Source: Nostocoides japonicum T1-X7 (GTDB lineage Bacteria; Actinomycetota; Actinomycetes; Actinomycetales; Dermatophilaceae). From it: DNA of 64,000 nt. The stretch spans positions 1 to 64,000 of the forward strand of contig NZ_HF570958.1 of assembly GCF_001046855.1 (NCBI RefSeq), written 5' to 3'. Under the pieces are notes generated by a model that searched no databases, was not told the DNA's origin, and saw nothing but the letters and a program-made list of their open reading frames with translations. Below, piece after piece: positions 8,438 through 17,195 of the stretch. The translations under genes and the position numbers were made by a program. Position 1 is the first letter of the stretch. Every line of letters starts with the position of its first letter.

Positions 8438-9426
8438 CGGTCCCGCCCGCTCGCCTCGTAGACCCGGCGCACGACGTCCTCGATGTCCGGCTCCTCGATC
8501 GTCAGGTCGCGGACCTCGGCCCGGGAGGCCACCGCGGCGAGCACCTGCGCCGCCGTCGTCGCGTCCGCGTCGAAGGCGAGGCGCTGCCGGATCCCGCCGC
8601 CGTCGCTCATGAGATGCACGGTATGCGGGATGCCGACGAGATCGGGGGACGGGGCGAGGAGGTCGACGACGAGCTCGCGCCGGGCACCGACCGTGCGGGC
8701 CAGGCCCGCGAGGTCGCCGTCGTGGACGGCTCGCCCGTGGTCGACGAGGACGACCCGGTCGCAGAGGCGCTCGATGTCGCCCATGTCGTGGGTCGTGAGG
8801 AGCAGCGTCGTGCCGTGGGCTGCTCGTTCGGCGAGGAGGAACTGCCGGAGCCGCTGCTTGGACAGCACATCGAGCCCGATCGTCGGCTCGTCGAGGATGA
8901 CGAGCCGCGGTCGGTGGAGGAGTGCGGCGGCGACCTCCGCACGCATCCGTTGGCCGAGCGAGAGCTGGCGGACCGGGGTGTCGAGGTAGCCGCCCATCTC
9001 CAGACGCGCCACGAGCTCCTCCTCGCGGGCGGTCGCGTCGCTGGGCCGGAGCCGGTGGATGGCGGCGAGGATCGCGAAGGACTCGCGCACCGGCAGGTCC
9101 CACCACAGCTGCGACCGCTGCCCGAAGACGACGCCGACGTGCCGGGCGAGGATGCGCCGGTCGCGCACGGGGTCGAGACCGCACGTGCGCACCGAGCCCG
9201 CGGAGGGCACGAGGATCCCGACGAGCATCTTGATCGTCGTCGACTTCCCCGCGCCGTTCGCGCCGATGTAGCCCACCGCCTCTCCGGCGTCGACGCGCAG
9301 CGTGAGATCGTCGACGGCGGTCAGCGCGGTCCGGCGCAGGGAGCGCAGGCCTCGGCCGGCACGCCGGGTGAAGACCCGGGTGAGCCCCGTCGTCTCGATG
9401 ACGATGTCCGGACCATCGATGCTCAT
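8434..9426 (-). CDS. ABC-2 exporter ATP-binding protein
   Basis: A 330-residue ABC ATPase: Walker A GANGAGKST, signature LSLGQRMR, Walker B LVILDEPTIGLD and switch histidine in LTTHD. The C-terminal 80 residues, ending EEPDIEDVVRRVYE, resemble those of NatA/DrrA-like ATPases. It powers the two membrane subunits encoded just upstream. The start at 9426 overlaps the preceding permease stop (ATGA). Family members export antibiotics, lipids or polysaccharides; nothing here tells which. Confidence 0.92.
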   Translation of the reverse strand: MSIDGPDIVIETTGLTRVFTRRAGRGLRSLRRTALTAVDDLTLRVDAGEAVGYIGANGAGKSTTIKMLVGILVPSAGSVRTCGLDPVRDRRILARHVGVVFGQRSQLWWDLPVRESFAILAAIHRLRPSDATAREEELVARLEMGGYLDTPVRQLSLGQRMRAEVAAALLHRPRLVILDEPTIGLDVLSKQRLRQFLLAERAAHGTTLLLTTHDMGDIERLCDRVVLVDHGRAVHDGDLAGLARTVGARRELVVDLLAPSPDLVGIPHTVHLMSDGGGIRQRLAFDADATTAAQVLAAVASRAEVRDLTIEEPDIEDVVRRVYEASGRDR

Positions 9427-10280
9427 CCGCCGCCTCCTTGGTAGTGCCGGACGCCGCTGCGCCACATGACGAGGCCGAAGACCCACATCCACACCGCGAA
9501 CACCGGCGTGCACCATCCCAGCCAGGCCGGCAGTCCGGCCGGCGCGGGAAGGCCGAGGAGCACGAGGGTCGGGACGTACGCGGTCATCGCCATGGGGAAC
9601 ACGTAGCCGAAGAGGACCGTGAGCGGAGCCGACCACACGGCGGCGACCTGCGTCGCGGCATACCGGCCGCCGTAGACGACGGAGTTGGTCAGCTCGGAGC
9701 CGGCGACGACGAAGAACTGGACCCCGGCCGCCCACACGTAGGTCCCCGCATACGTGATCGCCGCGCTGACGAGGGTCATGAGGAGGAGGGCCACGTGGGT
9801 GGGTGACCACGCGATGTCGTTCGCGCGGAGGCCGACCACGAGGGCGCCGAGCCCGACGGCCGCACGGGTGAGGCGGCGCAGCGAGATGTCGCTCGTGACG
9901 AGCTGGAGCAGGAGCGGCTGCGGCCGCAGGTAGAAGACGTCGAGGGTCCCGAGGCGCAGGTAGGTCGCGAGGTTGTCGACGTGCCCGAAGACGAGTGACG
10001 CGAGCGACCACGAGAGGTCGCCGATGCCGAAGACGAGGAGGATCTGCCGGAAGTCCATGCCGCCGATGACCGGTGCGTTGTGGAAGAGGAGCCACACCTC
10101 GGCGAGCTCGACGAAGCCGACGACGAACGAGCTGAACAGGTCGATCCCGAAGTTGAGCCGGTAGCTTCGCTGGGAGCGCATCCGGGAGGCGAGGACGACC
10201 CGGTAGGGCCGGCTGCGATCGGCGAGACCGAGACGACGGGGCCGGTATGCCGTGGCCCCGGTCCGCGATGAGTCAACCAC
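9423..10280 (-). CDS. ABC-2 family transporter permease (DUF990-like)
   Basis: A 285-residue polytopic membrane protein with about six hydrophobic segments (for example around LFSSFVVGFVELAEVWLLF and LLLMTLVSAAITYAGTYVW). The segment LRLGTLDVFYLRPQPLLLQL matches the conserved short motif of the ABC-2 DUF990 family (RSGEFDxxLLRPxxxL). It overlaps the upstream permease by 8 nt and the downstream ATPase by 4 nt, so it is the second membrane subunit of one exporter. Confidence 0.87.
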   Translation of the reverse strand: MVDSSRTGATAYRPRRLGLADRSRPYRVVLASRMRSQRSYRLNFGIDLFSSFVVGFVELAEVWLLFHNAPVIGGMDFRQILLVFGIGDLSWSLASLVFGHVDNLATYLRLGTLDVFYLRPQPLLLQLVTSDISLRRLTRAAVGLGALVVGLRANDIAWSPTHVALLLMTLVSAAITYAGTYVWAAGVQFFVVAGSELTNSVVYGGRYAATQVAAVWSAPLTVLFGYVFPMAMTAYVPTLVLLGLPAPAGLPAWLGWCTPVFAVWMWVFGLVMWRSGVRHYQGGGG

Positions 10281-11079
10281 CCTGCACCTCCAGGCGCCGT
10301 CGCCCTGCCGCCGTGAGGAGCTGGCCCGCGGCGAGCGTGACGAGGAGCCACCCGAGCTGGATCCCGAAGAGACCGGTCGCGCTCGGCCCGTGGATGCGGC
10401 CGCTGAGGATGTCGATCGGGTACATCATCATCGACGGGAACGGCGTGGCCTCGGCGATACGCAGCAGCCAGGACGGGAAGAACGCCACCGGCACGAAAAG
10501 ACCTGCGAGGAAGCCGGATACCACCATGTAGAGGACCTGGACACCCCGGGTCTCGACGAGCCAGAACCCGCACGCGTTGACGGCGTACGCGGTGGCGTGG
10601 GAGATGACGATGCCGACGAGGAGGCTGAGCAGTCCGAGGAGGTACGGCCCCGGTGAGGTCGGCATCGTCATGCCGACGACGAGGGCGCCGATCGCGACGC
10701 TCGGCAGGCCACGCGGCACGAGGGTGAAGACGGCCCGCCCGACCTCACCGGCGAGCGCGGCGCCCTGCGGGCTGATGGGCCGCGCGAAGTCGACGGCGAC
10801 GTCGCCGGACTTGATGCGGTCGGCGAAGTCCGTGCGACCGTTGAGGTTGACCGATCCGAGGAGGCCCTGGGAGAGCCAGACGTATGCGCTCATCGCGCCG
10901 ACGTCGTAGCCCCTCAGCTCACCGCCGGCGGCCTCGACGGTCGCGAAGAGCATGGCGGCCTTGAGGAAGCCGAAGGTGGCATTCGTGACGAGCCCGCCGA
11001 GGGCCGCGAGCCGGTACGTCGACTGCTGCCGGACACCCGCGACGAACAGTCGCCAGTAGGGCCGGACGGTCGCGCACAC
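10273..11079 (-). CDS. ABC-2 family transporter permease (first subunit)
   Basis: A 268-residue polytopic membrane protein, first gene of the leftward exporter operon. The motif RIKSGDVAVDFARPISPQGAAL corresponds to the DUF990 'R-x-G-D-x-x-x-x-x-x-R-P' signature, as in its partner. About six transmembrane helices are visible, including LLVGIVISHATAYAVNACGF. It starts with GTG at 11079; TAGGTT at 11089-11094 lies 9 nt upstream and may be the -10. The two permeases are probably paralogues forming a heterodimer. Confidence 0.87.
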   Translation of the reverse strand: MCATVRPYWRLFVAGVRQQSTYRLAALGGLVTNATFGFLKAAMLFATVEAAGGELRGYDVGAMSAYVWLSQGLLGSVNLNGRTDFADRIKSGDVAVDFARPISPQGAALAGEVGRAVFTLVPRGLPSVAIGALVVGMTMPTSPGPYLLGLLSLLVGIVISHATAYAVNACGFWLVETRGVQVLYMVVSGFLAGLFVPVAFFPSWLLRIAEATPFPSMMMYPIDILSGRIHGPSATGLFGIQLGWLLVTLAAGQLLTAAGRRRLEVQGG

Positions 11080-11405
11080 AAACGCAGCAACCTAGCATTC
11101 GCGGCACCTCGTCACCAGACCACAGACCCCCGCGCTCGGGCGCGCCGCAGCGCCGGTCGGTTCATGGAAGATGTTGGGGGACGGCGACTTTCGCCGGGCT
11201 GGCGGTTCGGCACCCGATCGGGGCAAGAACACCATCCCGCGGCTGCGACGGGTGACTCGATCGACGTGACATCCGACGGCGTGATGGACGTGCGTCCTGG
11301 TCGTGGACGCTGTGACTGTCGCGCCCCGGCCCCACCAATACTTCGGCGCTGGAGATGGTCACACCTTGAACTGTTGGAGGGACCGCGGGGCGGAAGAAGG
11401 GTGCG
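11080..11405. other. intergenic region without a recognisable gene
   Basis: About 325 bp between the exporter operon promoter and a broken regulator gene. No reading frame here has recognisable similarity. The left end carries the probable exporter -10; otherwise I see no structure. Confidence 0.5.
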
Positions 11406-11729
11406 GTGAGCCGCGACGTTGACGCCGCCCTCCGTCTCCTCGGCACCCAGGTGCGTCTCGGGCGGACCCGTCGTCGCTGGACCAGGAAGATCTGGAGTGG
11501 CTGATCGGCGCGTCCTCGGGGACGGTCGCGGCCATCGAGAGGGGTCGCCGGCCACCTCCATCGGGCTGGCTCTCGCGGCCATGACGGCCGTCGGCCTCCC
11601 GTTGTTCGATGAGGACGCCGCGCAGGTGCGCCGGTCGCTGGGAGCCAACGAGCAACTGCTCGCCGCGCTGCCGAAGCGGGTGCGCACACTGGCTGACGGG
11701 GATGGCGACGATGGCGACGTCGAGTTCTC
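11406..11729 (+). pseudogene. frameshifted HipB/Xre-type helix-turn-helix regulator
   Basis: Three successive frames together read as one Xre-family protein. Frame 1 from GTG 11406 gives VSRDVDAALRLLGTQVRLGRTRRRW. The frame beginning near 11486 gives IGASSGTVAAIERG. The frame from 11551 gives TSIGLALAAMTAVGLPLF and on to LLAALPKRVRTL. This matches the short regulators paired with HipA kinases in actinobacteria. Two frameshifts, at about 11486 and 11550, break it, and no HipA gene follows; the Gfo/Idh/MocA gene on the other strand occupies that place. A sequencing error could also explain the shifts, but two in 70 bp favour real decay. Confidence 0.7.
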
Positions 11730-11793
11730 GTCGCGTCGGTCGGCGCTCATGTCAGCCGGTGATCTGTCGGTGATCTCTCCCGGTGACCTCGGG

Positions 11794-12843
11794 TCAGGGG
11801 CGTTCGCCGGGATAGACGACGCCGAGGTCGCGGCGCACGGCGTCCATGGCCGCCATGACGCGCAGGGTGGTGTCAAGGGGCAGGAGGGGTGACTCGGTCC
11901 GGCCCGCGGTGATGCACCGGGCCACCTCGGCCGCCTCGAAGTGGAGGCCGTGATCGCGGCTCGGCGGCTGCCACGTGTCGAGGACGCCACCCCGCGTCGC
12001 GAGGGTCAGGTCCGACGGCCCGTAGAAGCGGTCGCCGTCGACGTCGATCCGCGCGAGCGACCCGACGACAGAGGCGGTCGTCGGCGTCTTCGCGAGCATC
12101 GTCGCGTGGAGCACCCCGAGGGCGCCACTCGGTCCGACGACCGTCATCGCCTCCTGCGCGTCGACCCCCTCGGCGGTGAGGGCGCCGACCGTCGACACCG
12201 ACTCGAGACCGCCGAGGACGAGATCGGCGAAGTGGAGCGGGTAGACCCCGAGGTCGAGGAGCGCACCACCGGCGAGGACGGGGTCGGCGAGGCGTCGCGG
12301 GCCGCCCGGGTGGAGCGGCTGCCCGTGGTCGGCGAAGACGGTGACGAGGTCGCCGAGCAAACCTTCCTCGAGGCTGCGCCGGATGACGTCGACGTGGGGG
12401 AGGAACCGGGTCCACAGGGCCTCCATGAGGAACAGCCCTCTGCTGCGGGCCCGTTCGACCATCTCCAGCGCCTCGGTGCGGTTGCGGGCGAAGGCCTTCT
12501 CGACGAGGACGTGCTTCCCGGCGTCGAGGGCGAGCAGGGTCTGGTCCCGGTGCTCCGAGTGCGGTGAGGCGACGTAGACGACGTCCACCGACGGGTCGGC
12601 GACGAGCTCGGCATACGAGCCGTATGCCGTCCCGATCCCGAACTCGTCGGCGAAGGCTCGCGCCCGGCCCAGGTCGCGGGAGCCGACGGCGACGATCTCC
12701 TGCCGCGTCGCGGCGCGCAGCGCGGCGGCCATCGTCCGGGCGATGCCACCGGGCGCGAGGATTCCCCACCGCAGGGGTGGCGCGTCCATCGGGTCGGGCG
12801 TGCGGGGCTCGGGGAGCGTGAGGGTCGTTGTCACGACGCCCAT
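11794..12843 (-). CDS. Gfo/Idh/MocA-family NAD(P)-dependent oxidoreductase
   Basis: A 349-residue oxidoreductase. An N-terminal Rossmann fold starts at LRWGILAPGGIARTMAAAL. The family's catalytic lysine region is KHVLVEKAFARN (an EKP-like motif with A for P), and a C-terminal dimerisation and substrate domain holds GGALLDLGVYPLHFADLVLG. Family members oxidise sugars, inositols or related alcohols or reduce imines; the D-xylose/trans-dihydrodiol dehydrogenase branch is the closest by feel. It starts at ATG 12843 and is divergent from the LLM gene, with which it shares a 114-bp GC-rich intergenic region. Confidence 0.88.
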   Translation of the reverse strand: MGVVTTTLTLPEPRTPDPMDAPPLRWGILAPGGIARTMAAALRAATRQEIVAVGSRDLGRARAFADEFGIGTAYGSYAELVADPSVDVVYVASPHSEHRDQTLLALDAGKHVLVEKAFARNRTEALEMVERARSRGLFLMEALWTRFLPHVDVIRRSLEEGLLGDLVTVFADHGQPLHPGGPRRLADPVLAGGALLDLGVYPLHFADLVLGGLESVSTVGALTAEGVDAQEAMTVVGPSGALGVLHATMLAKTPTTASVVGSLARIDVDGDRFYGPSDLTLATRGGVLDTWQPPSRDHGLHFEAAEVARCITAGRTESPLLPLDTTLRVMAAMDAVRRDLGVVYPGERP

Positions 12844-12945
12844 TCTGTCGGGCCCACCGGCCGGCTGCTGTCGGGCGCACCGGCCGGCCCGGCGTGCCAA
12901 CCCGCCCGGCGTGCCGGCCGGCCCGGCGCGCCGTCGCGGTCGGCA

Positions 12946-12951
12946 TACCCT
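12946..12951 (+). promoter_or_regulatory. -10 element of the LLM oxidoreductase gene
   Basis: TACCCT, 6 nt before the ATG at 12958, overlaps a GGCATAC heptamer. It implies a leaderless message. Confidence 0.45.
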
Positions 12952-12957
12952 CGGTCC

Positions 12958-13827
12958 ATGCGAGTCGGCGTCATCATCCTTCCCGAGTACCGCTGGCCCG
13001 AGGCCGCGCCGCGATGGCGGGAGGCGGACGCGCTCGGCTTCCACCACGCCTGGACGTACGACCATCTCGTGTGGGGCGGGCTCGTCGGCGCGCCGTGGTT
13101 CGGGGCGCTCCCGACGCTCACCGCGGTCGCGACGGTGACGACGCGGGTGCGCCTGGGGACGTTCGTCACCTCGCCGAACTTCCGCCACCCTTACCCCTTC
13201 GTCCGCGACCTCCTCACCCTCGACGACGTCTCGGGCGGCCGGGCGATCGCCGGGCTCGGCACCGGCGGCGACCTCGACAGCCGGATCCTCGGCGAGTCGC
13301 TGAGCGTCCGGGACCGGGTCGCGCGCTTCCACGAGTTCGTCCCCCTCGTCGACCGGCTGCTTCGCGAGGACGACGTCTCCCACGAGGGAGCGTGGTTCAC
13401 GACCGTCGACGCCCGGACGGCACCCGGACCCGTGCAACGTCCTCGGGTCCCCCTCGTCGTCGCCGCGAACGGCCCGCGGTCCCTGCGTCTCGCGGCCCGC
13501 TACGGCGACGGGTGGGTGACGAGCGCCCATGGGCGGCGCGAGACCCTGGAGTCCTGGTGGAGCGCCGTCGCGGCGTCGGCGCAGCGCTTCGACGAGGCGA
13601 GGGAGGCCGTCGGCGAGGAGGCGCTTGTCGATCCTGTCGACCGTCACCTCGCGCTCGACGCGGCGCCCGTCTACGCCTTCGAGTCGGCGGACCTCTTCGA
13701 GGAGCTGGCGGGACGCGCGCAGGAGCTCGGGTTCACCGACGTCATCGCGCCATGGCCCCGTGCCGAGGGCGTGTATGCCGGGCAGGAGTCGGTGGTCCGC
13801 GAGGTCGCCTCCCGCCTGCTCACCTGA
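12958..13827 (+). CDS. LLM-class F420/FMN-dependent oxidoreductase
   Basis: A 289-residue luciferase-like monooxygenase-fold protein. The N-terminus MRVGVIILPEYRWPEA and the downstream AWTYDHLVWGG, VRLGTFVTSPNFRHP and GRAIAGLGTGGD are hallmarks of F420-dependent LLM enzymes in actinobacteria (TIM barrel, cofactor at the C-terminal strand ends). The substrate is unknown. It is monocistronic between the divergent oxidoreductase gene and the ALDH gene 134 bp downstream. Confidence 0.88.
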   Translation: MRVGVIILPEYRWPEAAPRWREADALGFHHAWTYDHLVWGGLVGAPWFGALPTLTAVATVTTRVRLGTFVTSPNFRHPYPFVRDLLTLDDVSGGRAIAGLGTGGDLDSRILGESLSVRDRVARFHEFVPLVDRLLREDDVSHEGAWFTTVDARTAPGPVQRPRVPLVVAANGPRSLRLAARYGDGWVTSAHGRRETLESWWSAVAASAQRFDEAREAVGEEALVDPVDRHLALDAAPVYAFESADLFEELAGRAQELGFTDVIAPWPRAEGVYAGQESVVREVASRLLT

Positions 13828-13961
13828 CGCGCCGACTCGACGCCGCAAACCATCAGGGAACCTGCCGCCGAAGGCCGAGAAAGCATCGCTTGTCCTGCGG
13901 TGACGGCGTATCGCATGCTGGGTCGGAACCCCGCATACCGCATCCCCGGCAGGAGAGCACG

Positions 13962-15488
13962 ATGACCCTCACGTCGACCCCCACCACCGACCTGGCCGAC
14001 CGGGCGCGCGCGAGCCTCGATGCGCTCGGCGCCGTCGTGCCCGAGGGCAGCGGACTCACGGCCCGGACCGCCCTGCACGCCGAGACCCTGTTCGACCTGC
14101 CGGTGCACACCGCCGCCGCCGTCGCCGGGGCCGTCGAGCGTGCCGAGGCCGCTTTCCTCGCCTGGCGCGAGGTGCCGGCGCCCCGCCGCGGCGACGTCGT
14201 GCGCCGCTTCGGCGAGCTGCTGCGCGAGCACAAGGACGACCTCGCCGACCTCGTGACCGTCGAGACGGGCAAGATCGTGTCCGAGGCGCGCGGCGAGGTC
14301 CAGGAGATGATCGACATCTGCGACTACGCCGTCGGGCTGTCGCGGCAGCTGTGGGGCAAGTCGATCGCCTCCGAACGCCCCGGGCACCGGCTCGCCGAGA
14401 CGTGGCACCCGCTCGGTGTCGTCGGTGTCATCTCCGCCTTCAACTTCCCCGTCGCCGTGTGGGCGTGGAACACGGCCGTCGCCCTCGTCTGCGGCGACCC
14501 CGTCGTGTGGAAGCCATCGGAGCTCACGCCGCTCACCGCCCTCGGTGCCTCCGCCATCCTCCGGCAGGCCATCGAGGAGCAGGGCTACTCGCCCGACCTC
14601 AGCCAGGTCGTCCTCGGTGGACGGGAGGTCGGGGAGGCGCTCGTCGACGACCCCCGGGTCGCCCTCCTCAGCGCGACCGGCTCGGTGCGGATGGGCCGCG
14701 AGGTCGGTCCGCGGGTGGCCGCCCGCTTCGGGCGCAGCCTCCTGGAGCTCGGCGGCAACAATGCCGCCATCGTCGCCCCGAGCGCCGACCTGAGGATCAC
14801 CGTCCCCGGGGTCGTCTTCGCCGCGGCCGGCACGGCCGGTCAACGGTGCACGACGCTGCGCCGCCTCATCGTCCACCGGTCGGTCAAGGACGAGGTCCTG
14901 CGCCGTCTCGTCACCGCATACGAGAGCCTGCCCATCGGCGACCCGTTCGCCGACGGCACCCTCGTAGGGCCGCTCGTCGACGCCCGGGCCGGTGACGCCT
15001 TCGAGGCGGCCGTCTCGAAGGCCGTCGCGCAGGGCGGCAGCGTCCTCGTGGGCGGCGAGCGGGCGAGCGTCGACGGTCTCACGGGGACGTTCGTCCGGCC
15101 GACGATCATCGACATGCCGGCCCAGGAGGGCATCGTCATCGAGGAGACGTTCGCCCCGATCCTCTACGTGCTCACCTACGACGACTTCGATGAGGCCATC
15201 GCGCTGAACAACGGTGTGACACAAGGACTCTCCTCGGCCGTCTTCACCCAGGACCAGCGCGAGGCGGAGCGGTTCCTCTCCGCCGCGGGGTCGGACACGG
15301 GCATCGCCAACGTCAACATCGGCACCTCGGGCGCGGAGATCGGCGGCGCCTTCGGCGGGGAGAAGGAGACCGGCGGTGGGCGCGAGTCGGGCTCCGACTC
15401 CTGGCACGCCTACATGCGGATGGCGACGAACACCGTCAACTACTCCACGGAGCTGCCTCTCGCCCAGGGCGTCACGTTCCTCGACTGA
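13962..15488 (+). CDS. ALDH7-family aldehyde dehydrogenase, probable L-piperidine-6-carboxylate / alpha-aminoadipic semialdehyde dehydrogenase
   Basis: A 508-residue NAD-dependent aldehyde dehydrogenase. Catalytic C296 is in TAGQRCTTLRR and general base E262 in LLELGGNNA; the cofactor region has WNTAVALVCGDPVVWKPSE. The ALDH7 branch is indicated by GQRCTTLRRL and by the C-terminal GGAFGGEKETGGGRESGSDSW. This branch (AmaB/Pcd/antiquitin) oxidises alpha-aminoadipic semialdehyde in lysine breakdown. AGGAG lies 6 nt before ATG 13962, which fixes the start. No lysine aminotransferase is in the window, so the pathway assignment is inference from family. Confidence 0.9.
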   Translation: MTLTSTPTTDLADRARASLDALGAVVPEGSGLTARTALHAETLFDLPVHTAAAVAGAVERAEAAFLAWREVPAPRRGDVVRRFGELLREHKDDLADLVTVETGKIVSEARGEVQEMIDICDYAVGLSRQLWGKSIASERPGHRLAETWHPLGVVGVISAFNFPVAVWAWNTAVALVCGDPVVWKPSELTPLTALGASAILRQAIEEQGYSPDLSQVVLGGREVGEALVDDPRVALLSATGSVRMGREVGPRVAARFGRSLLELGGNNAAIVAPSADLRITVPGVVFAAAGTAGQRCTTLRRLIVHRSVKDEVLRRLVTAYESLPIGDPFADGTLVGPLVDARAGDAFEAAVSKAVAQGGSVLVGGERASVDGLTGTFVRPTIIDMPAQEGIVIEETFAPILYVLTYDDFDEAIALNNGVTQGLSSAVFTQDQREAERFLSAAGSDTGIANVNIGTSGAEIGGAFGGEKETGGGRESGSDSWHAYMRMATNTVNYSTELPLAQGVTFLD

Positions 15489-15541
15489 TCCCCCCGTCCT
15501 TGGACGTGCACCCACCGGATCCGGCCCGCAAGGAGTCTCGT

Positions 15542-17050
15542 ATGCCGTCAGCGCCGTCGCCGGGTCCCCTCGCGACCCCCGATCCCTCCGCCGACCCGGC
15601 GGCCGTCGCGGGCCCGGGCGACATCGCGGAACCGACGAGCGCGCCGCCGGTCCGGCGCACCGCCCGTCCTCTCGCCGAGCTGCCCGGGGACCCCCTCGCC
15701 CTGGACCCCGAGGAGATGCGCCGGCTCGGCTACTGGGTCGTCGACCAGGTCGTCGCCCATGTGGCGGGGAAGGGCTCCGGCCCGGCGGTCCGGGTCGGCG
15801 ATCCCGGCGACCTCCGGTCGACGCTCGGCGGGCCTGTGCCGTCCGAGCCCGGTGACGTGCAGGCGGCGATGGAGGCCCTCGTCGACGTCGCCCTGCCGCA
15901 CATGCAGCACGGCGACCACCCGCGCTACTTCGCGCGGGTGCCGGGCCCGTCGTCGTTCCCGGCGGTCCTCGGCGAGTGGCTCGGCACCGGGCACCAGGCC
16001 ATCGCCACCTCCTGGGGCGGCGGTTCCGGGCCGGCGACGGTCGAGCTCGTCGTCTGCGAATGGCTCGCGTCGGTCCTCGGGCTCCCGGAGTCGACCGAGG
16101 GCGTCCTGCTCTCCGGTGGCTCGATGGCGAACGTCACCGCCCTCGTCGCGGTCCGGGCCGTGCTCGGCGAGGGCGTCGCCTACCTCTCCGACCAGACCCA
16201 CTCCTCGATCGCCCGGGGGCTCCGCCTCCTCGGGTGGTCCGCGGAGCAGATCAGCGTCGTCCCGACCGGCGAGGACCTGCGCCTCCCCGTCGAGGAGCTG
16301 CGGCGGCGGATGGCCGCCGACCGGGAGGCGGGGCGTCGGCCCCTCGTCGTCATCGCGACGGCCGGCACGACGAACACGGGCACCGTCGACCCGCTCGAGG
16401 ACCTCGCCGACCTGTGCGCCATCGAGGACGTCTGGCTGCATGTCGACGGCGCCTACGGTGGCCCGGCCGCCCTCTGCGCCCCGGGTCGAGACGAGTTGGC
16501 CGGCATCACCCGCGCCGACTCCGTCGTCCTCGACCCGCACAAGTGGCTCTTCCAGCCGTATGACGTCGGGTGTCTCCTCGTGACCCGGCCCGGGGTGCTG
16601 GAGCGGGCCTACACGATGAACCCCGAGTACCTCGCCGACGTCACGGCCGGCACCGGGGAGGTCGACCTGCGCAACCGGAGCCTCGAGCTGTCCCGCCGGT
16701 CGCGGGCCCTCAAGCTGTGGCTCACCATGCGCGGCTACGGGACCCGGGCCCTCGCCGATGCCGTGGAGCGCGGGATCGCGCTCGCCGAGCATGCGGAGGG
16801 GCTCCTGCGCGCGGACCCGTTCTGGGAGGTCGTCACGCCGGCCCAGCTCGGGGTCGTCACCTTCGCCGCCGTGGGCGCCACCGGCGAGGACCATACCCGG
16901 GCCGCGGCCGCCCTGTCCGACGACGGGTATGCCGCGCTCACGACGACGACCCTGCACGGCCGGTCGGTCCTGCGCCTGTGCACGATCAACCCTGCGACGA
17001 CCGGCGCGGATCTCGAGGGGACGCTGACCCGCCTCGCCGCATACCTCTGA
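15542..17050 (+). CDS. PLP-dependent group II decarboxylase (aromatic amino acid / diaminobutyrate type)
   Basis: A 502-residue fold-type I PLP decarboxylase. The cofactor lysine is K334 in VLDPHKWLFQPYD. GGSMANVTAL binds the phosphate, and HVDGAYGGPAALC carries the aspartate that pairs with the pyridine nitrogen. Family members decarboxylate aromatic amino acids, glutamate or 2,4-diaminobutyrate. AAGGAG lies 7 nt before ATG 15542; the first ~60 residues are Pro/Ala-rich and probably disordered. It is 53 nt behind the ALDH gene and probably co-transcribed, which hints at amino-acid catabolism, but the substrate is not determined. Confidence 0.88.
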   Translation: MPSAPSPGPLATPDPSADPAAVAGPGDIAEPTSAPPVRRTARPLAELPGDPLALDPEEMRRLGYWVVDQVVAHVAGKGSGPAVRVGDPGDLRSTLGGPVPSEPGDVQAAMEALVDVALPHMQHGDHPRYFARVPGPSSFPAVLGEWLGTGHQAIATSWGGGSGPATVELVVCEWLASVLGLPESTEGVLLSGGSMANVTALVAVRAVLGEGVAYLSDQTHSSIARGLRLLGWSAEQISVVPTGEDLRLPVEELRRRMAADREAGRRPLVVIATAGTTNTGTVDPLEDLADLCAIEDVWLHVDGAYGGPAALCAPGRDELAGITRADSVVLDPHKWLFQPYDVGCLLVTRPGVLERAYTMNPEYLADVTAGTGEVDLRNRSLELSRRSRALKLWLTMRGYGTRALADAVERGIALAEHAEGLLRADPFWEVVTPAQLGVVTFAAVGATGEDHTRAAAALSDDGYAALTTTTLHGRSVLRLCTINPATTGADLEGTLTRLAAYL

Positions 17051-17183
17051 CGCTTGCCGCGCGGCTCCCCGCCGGCGACCCCAGGGCGGGTTCGCGTGGA
17101 GCGCACGTCCGCGCACGCCGCTGACGTCGGTCCCGGCCCGGCTGGTCGGCTCGTTGGCCGGGTCCCGGCTCCGTGCGCTGTCC

Positions 17184-17189
17184 TATGCT
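17184..17189 (+). promoter_or_regulatory. -10 element of the YciI gene
   Basis: TATGCT, 6 nt before GTG 17196; a leaderless arrangement. Confidence 0.45.
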
Positions 17190-17195
17190 CGGGCC

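Noticed and set aside
11164-11409. Small ORF upstream of the HipB-like pseudogene
   Set aside because: No ribosome-binding site, no recognisable motif and low-complexity Arg/Gly content.
12828-13961. Long N-terminal extension of the aldehyde dehydrogenase
   Set aside because: The frame is open upstream but overlaps the LLM oxidoreductase gene. AGGAG and the family start both point to ATG 13962.
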